From Austropuccinia psidii (Eukaryota > Basidiomycota > Pucciniomycetes > Pucciniales > Sphaerophragmiaceae), in NCBI GenBank assembly GCA_023105745.1, contig JALGQZ010000013.1:4127501-4191500 (forward strand): 64,000 nucleotides of DNA, in the 5' to 3' direction. Position 1 is the stretch's first letter. Each line of letters opens with the position of its first letter. The notes beneath the pieces were generated by a model. The model was not told where the DNA came from. It saw only the letters and a list, made by a program, of their open reading frames with translations, and did no database searches. Below, in pieces: positions 1 to 12,400 of this stretch. A program made the position numbers and the translations under genes.

Positions 1-984
1 TTTACTAGTAAAACTGTAATTCTTTTTGGTTGTACCATAGATAATACAGTTCTCCTTTGGTCCTGAAAGTTTCAGAAAGATTCATTAAGAATTGTATTTT
101 TAATGAATTTTTGAAGGTTTTACCTCATTTCTACGTAGAATTGCAAATAGCAGTGTTTTGCTGGTTGCTATGAGGTAAATCAATGAATATGGGTCCCAAA
201 AGGGTTTTAATTACTCTTTTGGGGTTTATCCATGGAAAGTCATTAGTAATTGACATGGTTACAGGAGTGTAAGTAGCTCATTACCTCCTTGGCACGTCAA
301 AATAGCAGGTTATTTGCTATTTTCTGATGTTTTACAGTAGTTGTAACTTGGTAACCAAGTTCCCAAAGAGTTTTAGTTTACCAATTGGGCCAAGATGAGC
401 CATGGATCCATGCTCTGGAGCTATCCACGCCTCTGAGGCCTCAGAAGTTGGGTACCCTGGCTCTCTTTGATGTCTTTTGTCCCCCTTGCCTATTTTTTAC
501 GTCAAAATAGTAATTTAAGCTTAAAGTGAGATATCCACTATGGGTGTACCAAAAGTCCATGTAAGAATACCATGATATTAAGTGCTCAAAACATGCATAA
601 CACTATTCTTAGTGTATATGTAACATGGGATTTCTCACTTTCCCATTATTTTGGCTAAAAATCAAGAAAAACAAAAATTTTCACGGATCTTTTATGTGGT
701 ATTAATGATGTGGTATTGAAGTATTTTCCATTTTACCACCTCAAATACTTAGATTGAGCTTATTCACTCTATGGAGCTACCCTAGGTGAATTTTTGTGTA
801 GAATCCAAATCTGGTCTTAAATCCATGGATTTACTTACTCAATAAAAAGTTATTCATCTTTTCTGAAATTGAAAATGATGAATTTTGGATATATGCATGA
901 CTTATGAGTTTTGCATAATTCAAAATTTCTTTTTAAGATAATTGTGGCCTATTTGGGTATGTAAAATATACCTCAAGGCTCACA
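1..984 (-). repeat. LTR of family A, copy 1 (cut by window edge)
   Basis: This is the 3' LTR of the left A element. By comparison with the complete copies, 934 bases are missing to the left. The right terminus reads ggctcaca, giving a TGTGAG start on the minus strand, directly next to the polypurine tract. No coding frame is supported in it. Confidence 0.9.
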
Positions 985-996
985 TTCCCTCCCACC
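985..996 (-). other. Polypurine tract of A1
   Basis: On the minus strand the sequence just before the LTR is GGTGGGAGGGAA, the expected plus-strand primer position. The same tract recurs at 9348-9359 for A2. Confidence 0.75.
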
Positions 997-1126
997 AAAA
1001 AATAAAATTGTACTACAATTTTATTAGTGATAAAAAGAATAAGGCCCCAAAAGGGGGTTAATGTCCACTGTCCAACCTCTTCACATTACTCAGATCAAGT
1101 AATTTAAAGCACATTTATAGACATAT

Positions 1127-4100
1127 TCAGGCTTGTGGCCTTCTTTCATGTCTAAATCTTCTTAAGAGTTTATCTGAGTCAGGTATTTCTGATTCTGCCA
1201 TCCATTCATCTTCATGTACTGGATTTCTATATCTGACAAGATATTCTCTTTGATTTTTACCCCTAAGTCTCCTTTCTTTAATGACTTTCTTTATCTTTCT
1301 GTCTTCATTCTGTTCCACAGGGGGCACAGTTAAAGGAGTTGGGTTCCTTAAAGGAAACAATTCTTTGTCAGCTGGTTGATAAGGTTTTATCAAGCTGACT
1401 GGAAATGTGGGGTGTTTATTTTCCAATTCACCACTCAATTCCACTTGAACTGCATTGGTTCCATGTAAGGCAACAATAACAAAAGGTCCTACATAAGAAT
1501 CTTTAAGTTTCTTTGGGCCTTTGATATTATTAAAATTCAAGGTTGAAACTAGAACTAAGTCCCCTACTTTGAAGTCTGGTACTTTATGACTCTTGTCCCA
1601 CTTCTGTTTTGCATAATCAAAAGCATCATCCATACTTTGTTTTGCATGGTGTTTTACTTTATCAAGCATTAATTTGAAGCTGGAAGCTGTAGGATGAATG
1701 TCAATCAAGTCTTTCCTCAGTGTGTCTGCTGGGAGTCTTGGATTCCATCCTTTTTCTAACATAGCAGGAGTTTGTCCTGTGGAAGAATGGACTGATGTCT
1801 TGTATGCCAATTCTAATGCAGGTATCAGAGTGCACCAGTCATGGGTAAAGCCATCTGAGTCTTTAAATTCTAATCCATAAGCACAAAATCTCCTGATCAT
1901 GTCTTCTAAAGTTTGAATCATCCTCTCTGCTAGCCCATCTGTTTGAGGGTGATATGCTGTAGAGAATGATAACTTAGTCCCAAACAATCTATGAAGATTG
2001 GTCCAAAGTGCAGATGTGAACTTGGGGTCTCTGTCACTTATGATATTCTTAAATAACCCTGTATGAGAAATAACTCTACTCCATAAAAGAAGAGCTGTAT
2101 CCATAGCAGTGTCATCTTTATGACATGGTAAGAATATGGGAGTTTTGCTATATCTGTCTACAATGACTAAACAAGCATTATAACTTTTGTCACCACTTGG
2201 AGGAAGTGCTGTGACCCAATCCATGTGAACAACTTCCCAAGGGGATTTTGGTTCTTGAATATGGATCATTAATCCAAATTTCTTGCCTGTACTCCTGTTT
2301 GCTTTTTGGCATCTATCACAGGTATGGCAATATTCAATGGTTTCTTTTCTCCAAGATGGCCACCATGCACAGTTCTTCACCTTTTCAAGTGTTCTGTCTT
2401 CTGATAGGTGTCCAGAGTAAATGCTATCATGGCATTCATGAAGAATGGTATTGATGAGCAATCTACTACACAATGTCATCACACAAGAATGTTTTGTTCT
2501 ATGGTAAATAATCCCATCAAACAAGTGAAATCTTCCTTCAGAATAGGAATTTTTCCAAACTTCATCTAGTGTATTAACCAAAGATGTGTCTTTGCAGTCT
2601 TTATCCAATAAAGAAGTCAAGATATGGCAATTCTTGTCTTGTTTATAAGACTCTCTGACCTCTTCAAAGAATTCAGTCCCAATATCAGTTATGTTAATCC
2701 CTTCAATTGGAATCTGTGGTTCAGCTTCCAAAGGTACATAAGCTGGGTTATCAGGAGTGTTGGCTAAAGCCCATCTACTAAGTCCATCAGCATTTTTGTG
2801 AATGTTTCCTGCTTTATGAACTATAGTCATGTTTCCTCTATATTCTTGAATGGCTATTTGCCATCTCAACATATGTCTGTTGGGAGTTTTCATGTTAAGG
2901 AGTGATTTCACGGCATTACAGTCAGTTATCACTTCAAAAACACTGCCATCAAGGTAATAGTGTAATTTCTCAAGTGCCCATACCAAACATAAGCACTCCA
3001 TTTGGCTTGCACCATATCTGGCTTCTGTTGGTTTGATTTGTCTTGAGATATAACAAACTGGTCCTTCTGTAGGTTTGTCATCAATAATTTGGACTTGGTG
3101 TAGGGCTGCCCCTAATCCATCCCCACATGCATCAATGTACAATTTAAAAGGAATATTCCAGTCAGGCATGAGGAGTAAAGGTGCTTCTGTAAGGGCTTTC
3201 TTTATCTTCTCATAAGCTTTAATTCTTTCCTGTGTCATTTCAAATACAGTCTGTTGATCACAGATTCTATAAAGTGACTTGGCTAGAATTGCAAAATCTT
3301 TCAAGTGTTGCCTATAGTAACTAGCAAATCCAAGAAAAGACATCATTTCTTTTTTATTCTGGGGTATTGGCTTAAGTAACACTGCTGCTACTTTATTCTT
3401 GTCAATACCCAAGCTCAAACCAGAAACAACATGTCCTAATGCTTTGAGTTCTTCAAAACCAAAATTGCATTTCTTAAGTGAAATTTTCATGTTCACTTCT
3501 GCAACTTTATGAAGTACTCTTGCAAGTCTTTCAAGGTGCAAAGACCATGAGTCAGAACATATAATAATATCATCAATATATATGATAAGCCATCCTTCAG
3601 ACAATTCTGTGGGGAAGATGGTATTCATCATTCTTTGATAATGAGATGGAGCATTTTTAATGCCAAATGGCATTCTAAGATACTCATAAATACCACAGTG
3701 AGTGATAATTCTAAGTAATTTCCTAGCTTTAGGCGTCAAAACATTTTGATGGAAGCCTTTTAATGCATCCATTGATGTTATATACTTGGCTTTAGACAAT
3801 TGAGTCAAGGTTTCTTGGATCCTAGGGATTGGATACCTATCTGGAACTGTGTAGGTATTCAAAGCTCTAAAATCTCCAACCATTCTTGACTTATCATTAT
3901 TCCATGCAATAATAACAGGTGTTGTCACTTCAACTTCCTCATTATGGCCTACTTTCCTTAGCACACCAAGTTGGATCAACTCTTGGATATGTTTTTCCAA
4001 GGCCTCTCTAGCTCTGGGACTGGCTGGATAAGCTGGTCTTCTAAGTACTGGAGGATATGGTCTATCAATATTAAGAGTAATATCAATTTCATGTCCCCTT

Positions 4101-6829
4101 ATAGCGCCTAATGGTTCATTATCAGATGCAAATGCATTATTGTATGTATATAATACATCAATAAGTTCATTCCTCATCTTTGGTGACAATGATGGATTAA
4201 TTTGTGCTTCAACAAGTTGTTTAGACACAAATTCATCTTTGTAAGTATCTTTGACAGAAGATACTACAGATATCTGTTTTGGCATATTGGAGAAAGCAAA
4301 TTTTTGCCTTTTGTTATCTCCAATTGTGAAATACCTGTCTTTGTGGTTATTTATATCAATACCATAAATATTCAAGTAATCATTTCCAAGAATGATATGC
4401 TGAGATGTACAATTATCCATTACTACAATCTCAGTTTTCATTCTTACACTTCCTGCTGGATGTGGGAATACAATATTAGTATCCAATATGCCCAAGGGGT
4501 ACATATTGTTACTGGCACTACTGAACTGTACACCTTCTATTGGTAATAGATGGTTTTTCCATTCAGGAAGTATAATTTGAAGATAATCTTTGCCAATACA
4601 AGTGCAAAATGCCCCTGTATCCAGATTCACTTTGGCTTCAATATCACTCATTAGAACTGATGTGATACAGGATGCTCCAGCAGTATAACCCTTTCCTCTA
4701 GCAGGTTTTGTTGCACACATTCTGGCATCTTGGATATTGATCAGGTTGTAGCAATCTTCACTGTACTGTGGCAAGTGGGTATGGACTTCTGTGACCTCAA
4801 AGAAAGCTGAAATGTTTTCAATGAGATAGTCTTCTACTGGTGTATCTTCAGGGACTGCAGAATCTTGATCAGACTCTTCTTTCTCTTCAGTACACTGAAT
4901 GTCTTCAATGATTTGAACTTCATTGATCTTTGTCTTCTTAGGGCAAGTGTTGGCTAAATGTGAAGTACTTCCACATTTATGACACTTCAAGACAGGTCTT
5001 TCTGGTCTTCTTTCCTCTCTAGGAATCTTTGAGACTATTTTGGACTCTATTGGGTTTCTAACCCAAGTTTTACCAATTCTTGTTCTGGTAATGATATCTT
5101 CCATAGCATTAATGTAGTCCTCTGTTGAACAGGGTTCCACACATCTGCTTTTGATAGCATGTTCCAGTTCTCCTCCACATTTTCTTAATATTTTCATATT
5201 AATCATATTGTCAGACATATCTGGGTGTAAAGCAGATAATCTGTCTTTTTGTTTGAAGAACCAAGTAAGTGGTTTGTCTTTTTCTGAGTTAAAAATGGCA
5301 CTTTCAAAAGCATTCTCCATTTTAAACCTCCAAGAATTATTGGCCCATTTGGTAATCACTTCAGATTTCCACCAAGACCAGTCATGTCTTCCATGATCCA
5401 TTCTCATCTTGTAATACCATTTCTTTGCAGTCTTGGTAAACAAACAATGTAATTTTCCTACTATGATTTCATCAGGTATATTAAAGTCTTCTTGCAACAT
5501 ATCAATAGTCCTGATGAATTCAATGTGGTTGTATTCTCCTTCACCAGAGAATGTTGGCCATTCTTCTAATTTGGGAATATCCTTTGTAGAAATAACATTC
5601 TCTCCTAAGAATGGAGTCAAACTTTCTTTGACAGAAAGTTTTTCTTCAGTCAAAGGTGTAGAATGTCTTGGCATATGTGGTTCATGATTCTTATGAATTT
5701 GCTCCACACTTGCAATTATTTCATTCTTCAATTTCTGCCTTTCACTGTCACTTTTTGCTAAATGTATAGCAAATTGATTGGTGTTCTTAACTATTTGTAA
5801 GACATGGTCTTCAAGAGTTTTAAGTCTATCATTTACTTTAAAGATGGAAAGATCCTCTGTGTCATTATTTTGACATTGGTTCTCAATTCTTTCACAAGCA
5901 TTGCTAATTGACTCAAGGGTGACAGTTGTCAATTTATGCCAATCAGAATGTTGCTTGTCATTTTTCTTTAAATCATTGATGTCTAATGTAATTTGCTTTA
6001 ACTTTGACTCAAGTTTGCCAATTTCTACACTAATACTTCTATGTACATCATTTATTTGCGTGGAAAAGTCCTGTTCATCCTTTCCTGCTCTTTGGCTGTG
6101 AATTCCATAAGAGTTCTGGCCATATTGAAGACACTGTCCACGGCTGAAGGCTCCAATCTGGGGATCCTGTACCCTTGTGGGTAAGGTCTGTGCCAATTGG
6201 CTTTGCCTTTGCCCTTGCCTTGATGGTTCTTGGGACCTCTCTGTTTCTTTTGAGGTCTTTTGGGCTTGTCCTTGGATGCTTCTGGAGCTGGTTTGGAGCT
6301 GGTAGATGCCACTGGTGCCTCTGTCTCCAAAGTTGGAGTCATTTCCAATTCTTTCTTCTGGTCTATGGATAAAAGACTCTGGTTCTTCAACCAATTCTTT
6401 ATCTTTTTGACCTTGTCTTTGCAAGACAGGGGGCTCCAACCTCCTAAGAGTTCTATGGTCTTCTCCTGACCCAGAAAGCTCTTGATGTGTAAGTAGGAGT
6501 TCATGGCCCCCTGCCAAAGGCTTGGGCAGATTTCCCACTCCTCTTCTTTGGCTGCTCTGAACCAATTTTTGTACTGGCTCTGATATATTTCTATTGCTGC
6601 CACTTGAAAATGGTTCAGCCCTGGAAATATTATCATAAATTAGTTCAGGCTCAGAATTCACGTCAAAATCTGTTGGTACAGACCTTGGGGAATGGGGGGC
6701 AACTCTGGCATCCTCCAGATGTGCCTTTCTTGTGGAAGATTTGGCACTTCTGGATTTGGTCTTGCCTCTTCCTTGTCCACATCCATCTGGTTGGACTGAA
6801 TAGTTGCTTCCATTTCTGGTATGCACCAT
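1127..6829 (-). CDS. Gag-Pol polyprotein of A1, intact
   Basis: A single open frame of 1900 codons encodes the structural and replication proteins of a Ty3/gypsy retrotransposon. In order: a Q/R/S-rich N-terminal 260 residues, a coiled-coil-like stretch, the Gag core ([12 protein letters not shown]), a CCHC zinc knuckle (about 616-629), protease (DTG at 737-739), reverse transcriptase (YIDD at 1084-1087), RNase H (YIDACGDG, Asp about 1233), integrase with an HHCC domain and D-D-35-E residues at about 1537, 1599 and 1635, and a chromodomain-like C-terminus (YLVRYRN...WMAE). Gag and Pol are fused without a frameshift. I chose the ATG at 6829 because element B starts at the same place (MTTRRGS versus MVHTRNGS); the codon six bases upstream is GTG. 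This ATG lies inside intron 1 of the overlapping X gene. No lesion is seen, so the copy may be active. Confidence 0.95.
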   Translation of the reverse strand: MVHTRNGSNYSVQPDGCGQGRGKTKSRSAKSSTRKAHLEDARVAPHSPRSVPTDFDVNSEPELIYDNISRAEPFSSGSNRNISEPVQKLVQSSQRRGVGNLPKPLAGGHELLLTHQELSGSGEDHRTLRRLEPPVLQRQGQKDKELVEEPESFIHRPEERIGNDSNFGDRGTSGIYQLQTSSRSIQGQAQKTSKETERSQEPSRQGQRQSQLAQTLPTRVQDPQIGAFSRGQCLQYGQNSYGIHSQRAGKDEQDFSTQINDVHRSISVEIGKLESKLKQITLDINDLKKNDKQHSDWHKLTTVTLESISNACERIENQCQNNDTEDLSIFKVNDRLKTLEDHVLQIVKNTNQFAIHLAKSDSERQKLKNEIIASVEQIHKNHEPHMPRHSTPLTEEKLSVKESLTPFLGENVISTKDIPKLEEWPTFSGEGEYNHIEFIRTIDMLQEDFNIPDEIIVGKLHCLFTKTAKKWYYKMRMDHGRHDWSWWKSEVITKWANNSWRFKMENAFESAIFNSEKDKPLTWFFKQKDRLSALHPDMSDNMINMKILRKCGGELEHAIKSRCVEPCSTEDYINAMEDIITRTRIGKTWVRNPIESKIVSKIPREERRPERPVLKCHKCGSTSHLANTCPKKTKINEVQIIEDIQCTEEKEESDQDSAVPEDTPVEDYLIENISAFFEVTEVHTHLPQYSEDCYNLINIQDARMCATKPARGKGYTAGASCITSVLMSDIEAKVNLDTGAFCTCIGKDYLQIILPEWKNHLLPIEGVQFSSASNNMYPLGILDTNIVFPHPAGSVRMKTEIVVMDNCTSQHIILGNDYLNIYGIDINNHKDRYFTIGDNKRQKFAFSNMPKQISVVSSVKDTYKDEFVSKQLVEAQINPSLSPKMRNELIDVLYTYNNAFASDNEPLGAIRGHEIDITLNIDRPYPPVLRRPAYPASPRAREALEKHIQELIQLGVLRKVGHNEEVEVTTPVIIAWNNDKSRMVGDFRALNTYTVPDRYPIPRIQETLTQLSKAKYITSMDALKGFHQNVLTPKARKLLRIITHCGIYEYLRMPFGIKNAPSHYQRMMNTIFPTELSEGWLIIYIDDIIICSDSWSLHLERLARVLHKVAEVNMKISLKKCNFGFEELKALGHVVSGLSLGIDKNKVAAVLLKPIPQNKKEMMSFLGFASYYRQHLKDFAILAKSLYRICDQQTVFEMTQERIKAYEKIKKALTEAPLLLMPDWNIPFKLYIDACGDGLGAALHQVQIIDDKPTEGPVCYISRQIKPTEARYGASQMECLCLVWALEKLHYYLDGSVFEVITDCNAVKSLLNMKTPNRHMLRWQIAIQEYRGNMTIVHKAGNIHKNADGLSRWALANTPDNPAYVPLEAEPQIPIEGINITDIGTEFFEEVRESYKQDKNCHILTSLLDKDCKDTSLVNTLDEVWKNSYSEGRFHLFDGIIYHRTKHSCVMTLCSRLLINTILHECHDSIYSGHLSEDRTLEKVKNCAWWPSWRKETIEYCHTCDRCQKANRSTGKKFGLMIHIQEPKSPWEVVHMDWVTALPPSGDKSYNACLVIVDRYSKTPIFLPCHKDDTAMDTALLLWSRVISHTGLFKNIISDRDPKFTSALWTNLHRLFGTKLSFSTAYHPQTDGLAERMIQTLEDMIRRFCAYGLEFKDSDGFTHDWCTLIPALELAYKTSVHSSTGQTPAMLEKGWNPRLPADTLRKDLIDIHPTASSFKLMLDKVKHHAKQSMDDAFDYAKQKWDKSHKVPDFKVGDLVLVSTLNFNNIKGPKKLKDSYVGPFVIVALHGTNAVQVELSGELENKHPTFPVSLIKPYQPADKELFPLRNPTPLTVPPVEQNEDRKIKKVIKERRLRGKNQREYLVRYRNPVHEDEWMAESEIPDSDKLLRRFRHERRPQA

Positions 6830-7039
6830 TTTCACGTCAATTTAAAGATAAAAGGTGAAAATATAAGGTAAAATACACACCTTTTGGTGGTAATTTAGCT
6901 TTTTCTGAGTTGAATAAGGTGCCTCTTTTAGCAATCTGCACCTCAATACTGTCTTCAGATTCTGCTTCTGAAGATTCTGGACTAGTGATATATCTTTTAC
7001 TGAGTCTGTTGCCAGCTGCACAGTATTTGATTAAAGACA
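6052..7039 (-). CDS. Overlapping spliced gene X of A1 (exons 7039-6881, 6815-6684, 6620-6052)
   Basis: This is a second gene in a different frame over the 5' part of gag; its function is unknown. Exon 1 (159 nt) is S/E-rich and contains no Met. Exon 2 (132 nt) contains QSNQMDVD. Exon 3 (569 nt) holds a W/L-rich, probably folded domain ([16 protein letters not shown]), a K/P-rich linker and a conserved helical end ([17 protein letters not shown]), stopping after FPRK. Element B has the same exon plan, an equal exon 2 and matching protein ([35 protein letters not shown]). Both introns are phase 1. With one A from the leader exon the total is 861 nt, giving 286 residues. The frame is +1 relative to Gag in exon 3. 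By eye, X is better conserved than the Gag frame over its last 48 codons. Exon boundaries are inferred from splice signals, not from RNA. Confidence 0.72.
6621..6683 (-). other. Predicted intron 2 of X in A1 (63 nt)
   Basis: The donor is CAAG|GTCTGT and the acceptor TTTCCAG|GGCTG, with ACTAATT as a possible branch site. Homology with B in the +1 frame begins exactly at this acceptor (GLNHFQ versus GTNHIQ). The Gag frame is open straight through it. The A2 equivalent is 14984-15046. Confidence 0.65.
6816..6880 (-). promoter_or_regulatory. Predicted intron 1 of X in A1, carrying the Gag-Pol AUG (65 nt)
   Basis: The donor is AAAAG|GTGTGT and the acceptor CATACCAG|AAATGG. The Gag-Pol start at 6829 sits 14 nt before the intron's end, so removing the intron removes the Gag start and joins exon 1 to the X frame. 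Keeping it yields Gag-Pol. The A2 equivalent is 15179-15243. Confidence 0.65.
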
Positions 7040-7411
7040 CTAAAAGAAATTATAAAAGAGAAAAAAATTATTTTTTATACTTTTTAAAATATTTTTTAAA
7101 GATTTTTTATAAGTTTTATATTTTTTAATATTAAAAAAATTATTCTTTTTAAAGAAAAAAATTAAAATTTAAGATTTTGAATGAAAATTAATTCAGAGTA
7201 ACTCAAAGAATAATTTTATAAGTTTTTGGATGTGAAAAAGCCACGTGTAAAAACAATATAAAATTAAACCAAATTCCTCAATGAAAAAGATTTTAAAACA
7301 ATTTCAAAAATAAAAATATTTTAACTCCAAATTGAAAGAAAAAAAATTAATTAAATTAATATATTTTAGAGCTTAAAAATATATTAATTAAGGGTACAAG
7401 GTTCAAAAAAA
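7040..7411 (-). promoter_or_regulatory. A1 leader with predicted intron 0 (7040-7202)
   Basis: This is very AT-rich leader between primer site and exon 1. Its 3' end, TTTCTTTTAG|TG, is a strong acceptor. The candidate donor is TTTGA|GTTACT at 7203/7202. It lies in a block also present in B (TTTGA|GTGACT), whereas the surrounding leader is poorly conserved. Joining the two gives A+TG, a start codon for X. The donor choice is tentative. Confidence 0.5.
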
Positions 7412-7429
7412 CACGGCCAGGCCCCCAAA
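7412..7429 (-). other. Primer-binding site of A1
   Basis: On the minus strand the LTR end TTACA is followed by TTTGGGGGCCTGGCCGTG. The TGGGGGCC part fits a tRNA 3' CCA end. The identical 18-mer occurs at 15775-15792 and 20007-20024, with near-identical ones in D, E, F and I. The priming tRNA is not identified. Confidence 0.75.
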
Positions 7430-9347
7430 TGTAAGATGTGACTATGAAACTGATGATAATATTACTATTAATCAACAGTACTATGTCTGTTCTTATGAAA
7501 TATAATAATAAAATATTATTATAACCACAATTAAATAATTAAAAAATTATTTCTTTCACGTGTTAAGCACTACTAGTGATTTTAACAGTGAGCAAGTAAT
7601 TGTCTACAAGAATCAATTACAAGAAGAATTTAATAATAAAAACTTCTTTATTAAAATAATAAAATTATTTTAATATATAATTATCTTTTGCAAGAATAAT
7701 TATAAAGATAATTCTTGAAGAAAACTATTACTAGAGAAAAACTTTAAGAATTAAAGATAAATGACTCACTAATACTCCAAAGAACTTATTGATAATAAAA
7801 GTAGAGAAATTTGACGTGGAATTGTGGATTTAAGGGATCAAAATGATTTATAACAGTATTACAACAATATATAGTTGGATTCTATGATTTCACGTCTTTC
7901 TGATTGATTCTGAAAGAATTAAAACACTTAAGAATAGTTGAACTAATACTTACTTGTTGGTAATAAAGATTTAATAAATTGATAAGATGATAATGAAAAA
8001 ACAGCAAGAAGAGGCTTCTTTTAAGTCAACAACAGCTCACAGAGGCGTGCCATGGAGCAAACTGAAAAACCAGTGAGTGAGAAAACAATAAACCTTTTTG
8101 GATTATTGATTGCATCATCTGTTGTCATGTAAGATTATCATAATTACTTAATTGATGCTTTTACGTGACTACCAACCCCAATATGGTTAAGAATAAAAGG
8201 AGTAACACTTGTAAATCTTCTTTTATTCTAAAATAATCATTGATTTCTCAAAGTTATCAATGTTATTGCCAATTTCATCACAGGTTGTAATTACTGTGAA
8301 TTTTTGAAGATTCAGTGTTTCACGTAGAATATCCAAAAATGGACTGTAAGTAAAACTTTTAATTTTACTAGTAAAACTGTAATTCTTTTTGGTTGTACCA
8401 TAGATAATACAGTTCTCCTTTGGTCCTGAAAGTTTCAGAAAGATTCATTAAGAATTGTATTTTTAATGAATTTTTGAAGGTTTTACCTCATTTCTACGTA
8501 GAATTGCAAATAGCAGTGTTTTGCTGGTTGCTATGAGGTAAATCAATGAATATGGGTCCCAAAAGGGTTTTAATTACTCTTTTGGGGTTTATCCATGGAA
8601 AGTCATTAGTAATTGACATGGTTACAGGAGTGTAAGTAGCTCATTACCTCCTTGGCACGTCAAAATAGCAGGTTATTTGCTATTTTCTGATGTTTTACAG
8701 TAGTTGTAACTTGGTAACCAAGTTCCCAAAGAGTTTTAGTTTACCAATTGGGCCAAGATGAGCCATGGATCCATGCTCTGGAGCTATCCACGCCTCTGAG
8801 GCCTCAGAAGTTGGGTACCCTGGCTCTCTTTGATGTCTTTTGTCCCCCTTGCCTATTTTTTACGTCAAAATAGTAATTTAAGCTTAAAGTGAGATATCCA
8901 CTATGGGTGTACCAAAAGTCCATGTAAGAATACCATGATATTAAGTGCTCAAAACATGCATAACACTATTCTTAGTGTATATGTAACATGGGATTTCTCA
9001 CTTTCCCATTATTTTGGCTAAAAATCAAGAAAAACAAAAATTTTCACGGATCTTTTATGTGGTATTAATGATGTGGTATTGAAGTATTTTCCATTTTACC
9101 ACCTCAAATACTTAGATTGAGCTTATTCACTCTATGGAGCTACCCTAGGTGAATTTTTGTGTAGAATCCAAATCTGGTCTTAAATCCATGGATTTACTTA
9201 CTCAATAAAAAGTTATTCATCTTTTCTGAAATTGAAAATGATGAATTTTGGATATATGCATGACTTATGAGTTTTGCATAATTCAAAATTTCTTTTTAAG
9301 ATAATTGTGGCCTATTTGGGTATGTAAAATATACCTCAAGGCTCACA
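7430..9347 (-). repeat. LTR of family A, copy 2 (complete, shared)
   Basis: This LTR is 1918 bases with termini TGTAAG...CTCACA. It is 5' LTR for A1 and 3' LTR for A2. It is AT-rich and non-coding. Most of its few CpGs are in the context ACGT. The stretches I compared with the other two copies are identical. Confidence 0.92.
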
Positions 9348-9359
9348 TTCCCTCCCACC
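9348..9359 (-). other. Polypurine tract of A2
   Basis: This is the same GGTGGGAGGGAA tract (minus strand) next to the LTR as in A1. Confidence 0.75.
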
Positions 9360-9489
9360 AAAAAATAAAATTGTACTACAATTTTATTAGTGATAAAAAG
9401 AATAAGGCCCCAAAAGGGGGTTAATGTCCACTGTCCAACCTCTTCACATTACTCAGATCAAGTAATTTAAAGCACATTTATAGACATAT

Positions 9490-12400
9490 TCAGGCTTGTG
9501 GCCTTCTTTCATGTCTAAATCTTCTTAAGAGTTTATCTGAGTCAGGTATTTCTGATTCTGCCATCCATTCATCTTCATGTACTGGATTTCTATATCTGAC
9601 AAGATATTCTCTTTGATTTTTACCCCTAAGTCTCCTTTCTTTAATGACTTTCTTTATCTTTCTGTCTTCATTCTGTTCCACAGGGGGCACAGTTAAAGGA
9701 GTTGGGTTCCTTAAAGGAAACAATTCTTTGTCAGCTGGTTGATAAGGTTTTATCAAGCTGACTGGAAATGTGGGGTGTTTATTTTCCAATTCACCACTCA
9801 ATTCCACTTGAACTGCATTGGTTCCATGTAAGGCAACAATAACAAAAGGTCCTACATAAGAATCTTTAAGTTTCTTTGGGCCTTTGATATTATTAAAATT
9901 CAAGGTTGAAACTAGAACTAAGTCCCCTACTTTGAAGTCTGGTACTTTATGACTCTTGTCCCACTTCTGTTTTGCATAATCAAAAGCATCATCCATACTT
10001 TGTTTTGCATGGTGTTTTACTTTATCAAGCATTAATTTGAAGCTGGAAGCTGTAGGATGAATGTCAATCAAGTCTTTCCTCAGTGTGTCTGCTGGGAGTC
10101 TTGGATTCCATCCTTTTTCTAACATAGCAGGAGTTTGTCCTGTGGAAGAATGGACTGATGTCTTGTATGCCAATTCTAATGCAGGTATCAGAGTGCACCA
10201 GTCATGGGTAAAGCCATCTGAGTCTTTAAATTCTAATCCATAAGCACAAAATCTCCTGATCATGTCTTCTAAAGTTTGAATCATCCTCTCTGCTAGCCCA
10301 TCTGTTTGAGGGTGATATGCTGTAGAGAATGATAACTTAGTCCCAAACAATCTATGAAGATTGGTCCAAAGTGCAGATGTGAACTTGGGGTCTCTGTCAC
10401 TTATGATATTCTTAAATAACCCTGTATGAGAAATAACTCTACTCCATAAAAGAAGAGCTGTATCCATAGCAGTGTCATCTTTATGACATGGTAAGAATAT
10501 GGGAGTTTTGCTATATCTGTCTACAATGACTAAACAAGCATTATAACTTTTGTCACCACTTGGAGGAAGTGCTGTGACCCAATCCATGTGAACAACTTCC
10601 CAAGGGGATTTTGGTTCTTGAATATGGATCATTAATCCAAATTTCTTGCCTGTACTCCTGTTTGCTTTTTGGCATCTATCACAGGTATGGCAATATTCAA
10701 TGGTTTCTTTTCTCCAAGATGGCCACCATGCACAGTTCTTCACCTTTTCAAGTGTTCTGTCTTCTGATAGGTGTCCAGAGTAAATGCTATCATGGCATTC
10801 ATGAAGAATGGTATTGATGAGCAATCTACTACACAATGTCATCACACAAGAATGTTTTGTTCTATGGTAAATAATCCCATCAAACAAGTGAAATCTTCCT
10901 TCAGAATAGGAATTTTTCCAAACTTCATCTAGTGTATTAACCAAAGATGTGTCTTTGCAGTCTTTATCCAATAAAGAAGTCAAGATATGGCAATTCTTGT
11001 CTTGTTTATAAGACTCTCTGACCTCTTCAAAGAATTCAGTCCCAATATCAGTTATGTTAATCCCTTCAATTGGAATCTGTGGTTCAGCTTCCAAAGGTAC
11101 ATAAGCTGGGTTATCAGGAGTGTTGGCTAAAGCCCATCTACTAAGTCCATCAGCATTTTTGTGAATGTTTCCTGCTTTATGAACTATAGTCATGTTTCCT
11201 CTATATTCTTGAATGGCTATTTGCCATCTCAACATATGTCTGTTGGGAGTTTTCATGTTAAGGAGTGATTTCACGGCATTACAGTCAGTTATCACTTCAA
11301 AAACACTGCCATCAAGGTAATAGTGTAATTTCTCAAGTGCCCATACCAAACATAAGCACTCCATTTGGCTTGCACCATATCTGGCTTCTGTTGGTTTGAT
11401 TTGTCTTGAGATATAACAAACTGGTCCTTCTGTAGGTTTGTCATCAATAATTTGGACTTGGTGTAGGGCTGCCCCTAATCCATCCCCACATGCATCAATG
11501 TACAATTTAAAAGGAATATTCCAGTCAGGCATGAGGAGTAAAGGTGCTTCTGTAAGGGCTTTCTTTATCTTCTCATAAGCTTTAATTCTTTCCTGTGTCA
11601 TTTCAAATACAGTCTGTTGATCACAGATTCTATAAAGTGACTTGGCTAGAATTGCAAAATCTTTCAAGTGTTGCCTATAGTAACTAGCAAATCCAAGAAA
11701 AGACATCATTTCTTTTTTATTCTGGGGTATTGGCTTAAGTAACACTGCTGCTACTTTATTCTTGTCAATACCCAAGCTCAAACCAGAAACAACATGTCCT
11801 AATGCTTTGAGTTCTTCAAAACCAAAATTGCATTTCTTAAGTGAAATTTTCATGTTCACTTCTGCAACTTTATGAAGTACTCTTGCAAGTCTTTCAAGGT
11901 GCAAAGACCATGAGTCAGAACATATAATAATATCATCAATATATATGATAAGCCATCCTTCAGACAATTCTGTGGGGAAGATGGTATTCATCATTCTTTG
12001 ATAATGAGATGGAGCATTTTTAATGCCAAATGGCATTCTAAGATACTCATAAATACCACAGTGAGTGATAATTCTAAGTAATTTCCTAGCTTTAGGCGTC
12101 AAAACATTTTGATGGAAGCCTTTTAATGCATCCATTGATGTTATATACTTGGCTTTAGACAATTGAGTCAAGGTTTCTTGGATCCTAGGGATTGGATACC
12201 TATCTGGAACTGTGTAGGTATTCAAAGCTCTAAAATCTCCAACCATTCTTGACTTATCATTATTCCATGCAATAATAACAGGTGTTGTCACTTCAACTTC
12301 CTCATTATGGCCTACTTTCCTTAGCACACCAAGTTGGATCAACTCTTGGATATGTTTTTCCAAGGCCTCTCTAGCTCTGGGACTGGCTGGATAAGCTGGT

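Noticed and set aside
4202..4546. Plus-strand open frame of 114 codons over protease/RT of A
   Set aside because: It is antisense to an intact conserved polyprotein, has no homolog frame in E or I and no regulatory context; it is a shadow frame.
6834..7040. Independent 67-codon gene upstream of Gag in A
   Set aside because: It has no ATG. Its frame is better explained as exon 1 of X, ending at the donor AAAAG|GTGTGT; the codons after that read intron.
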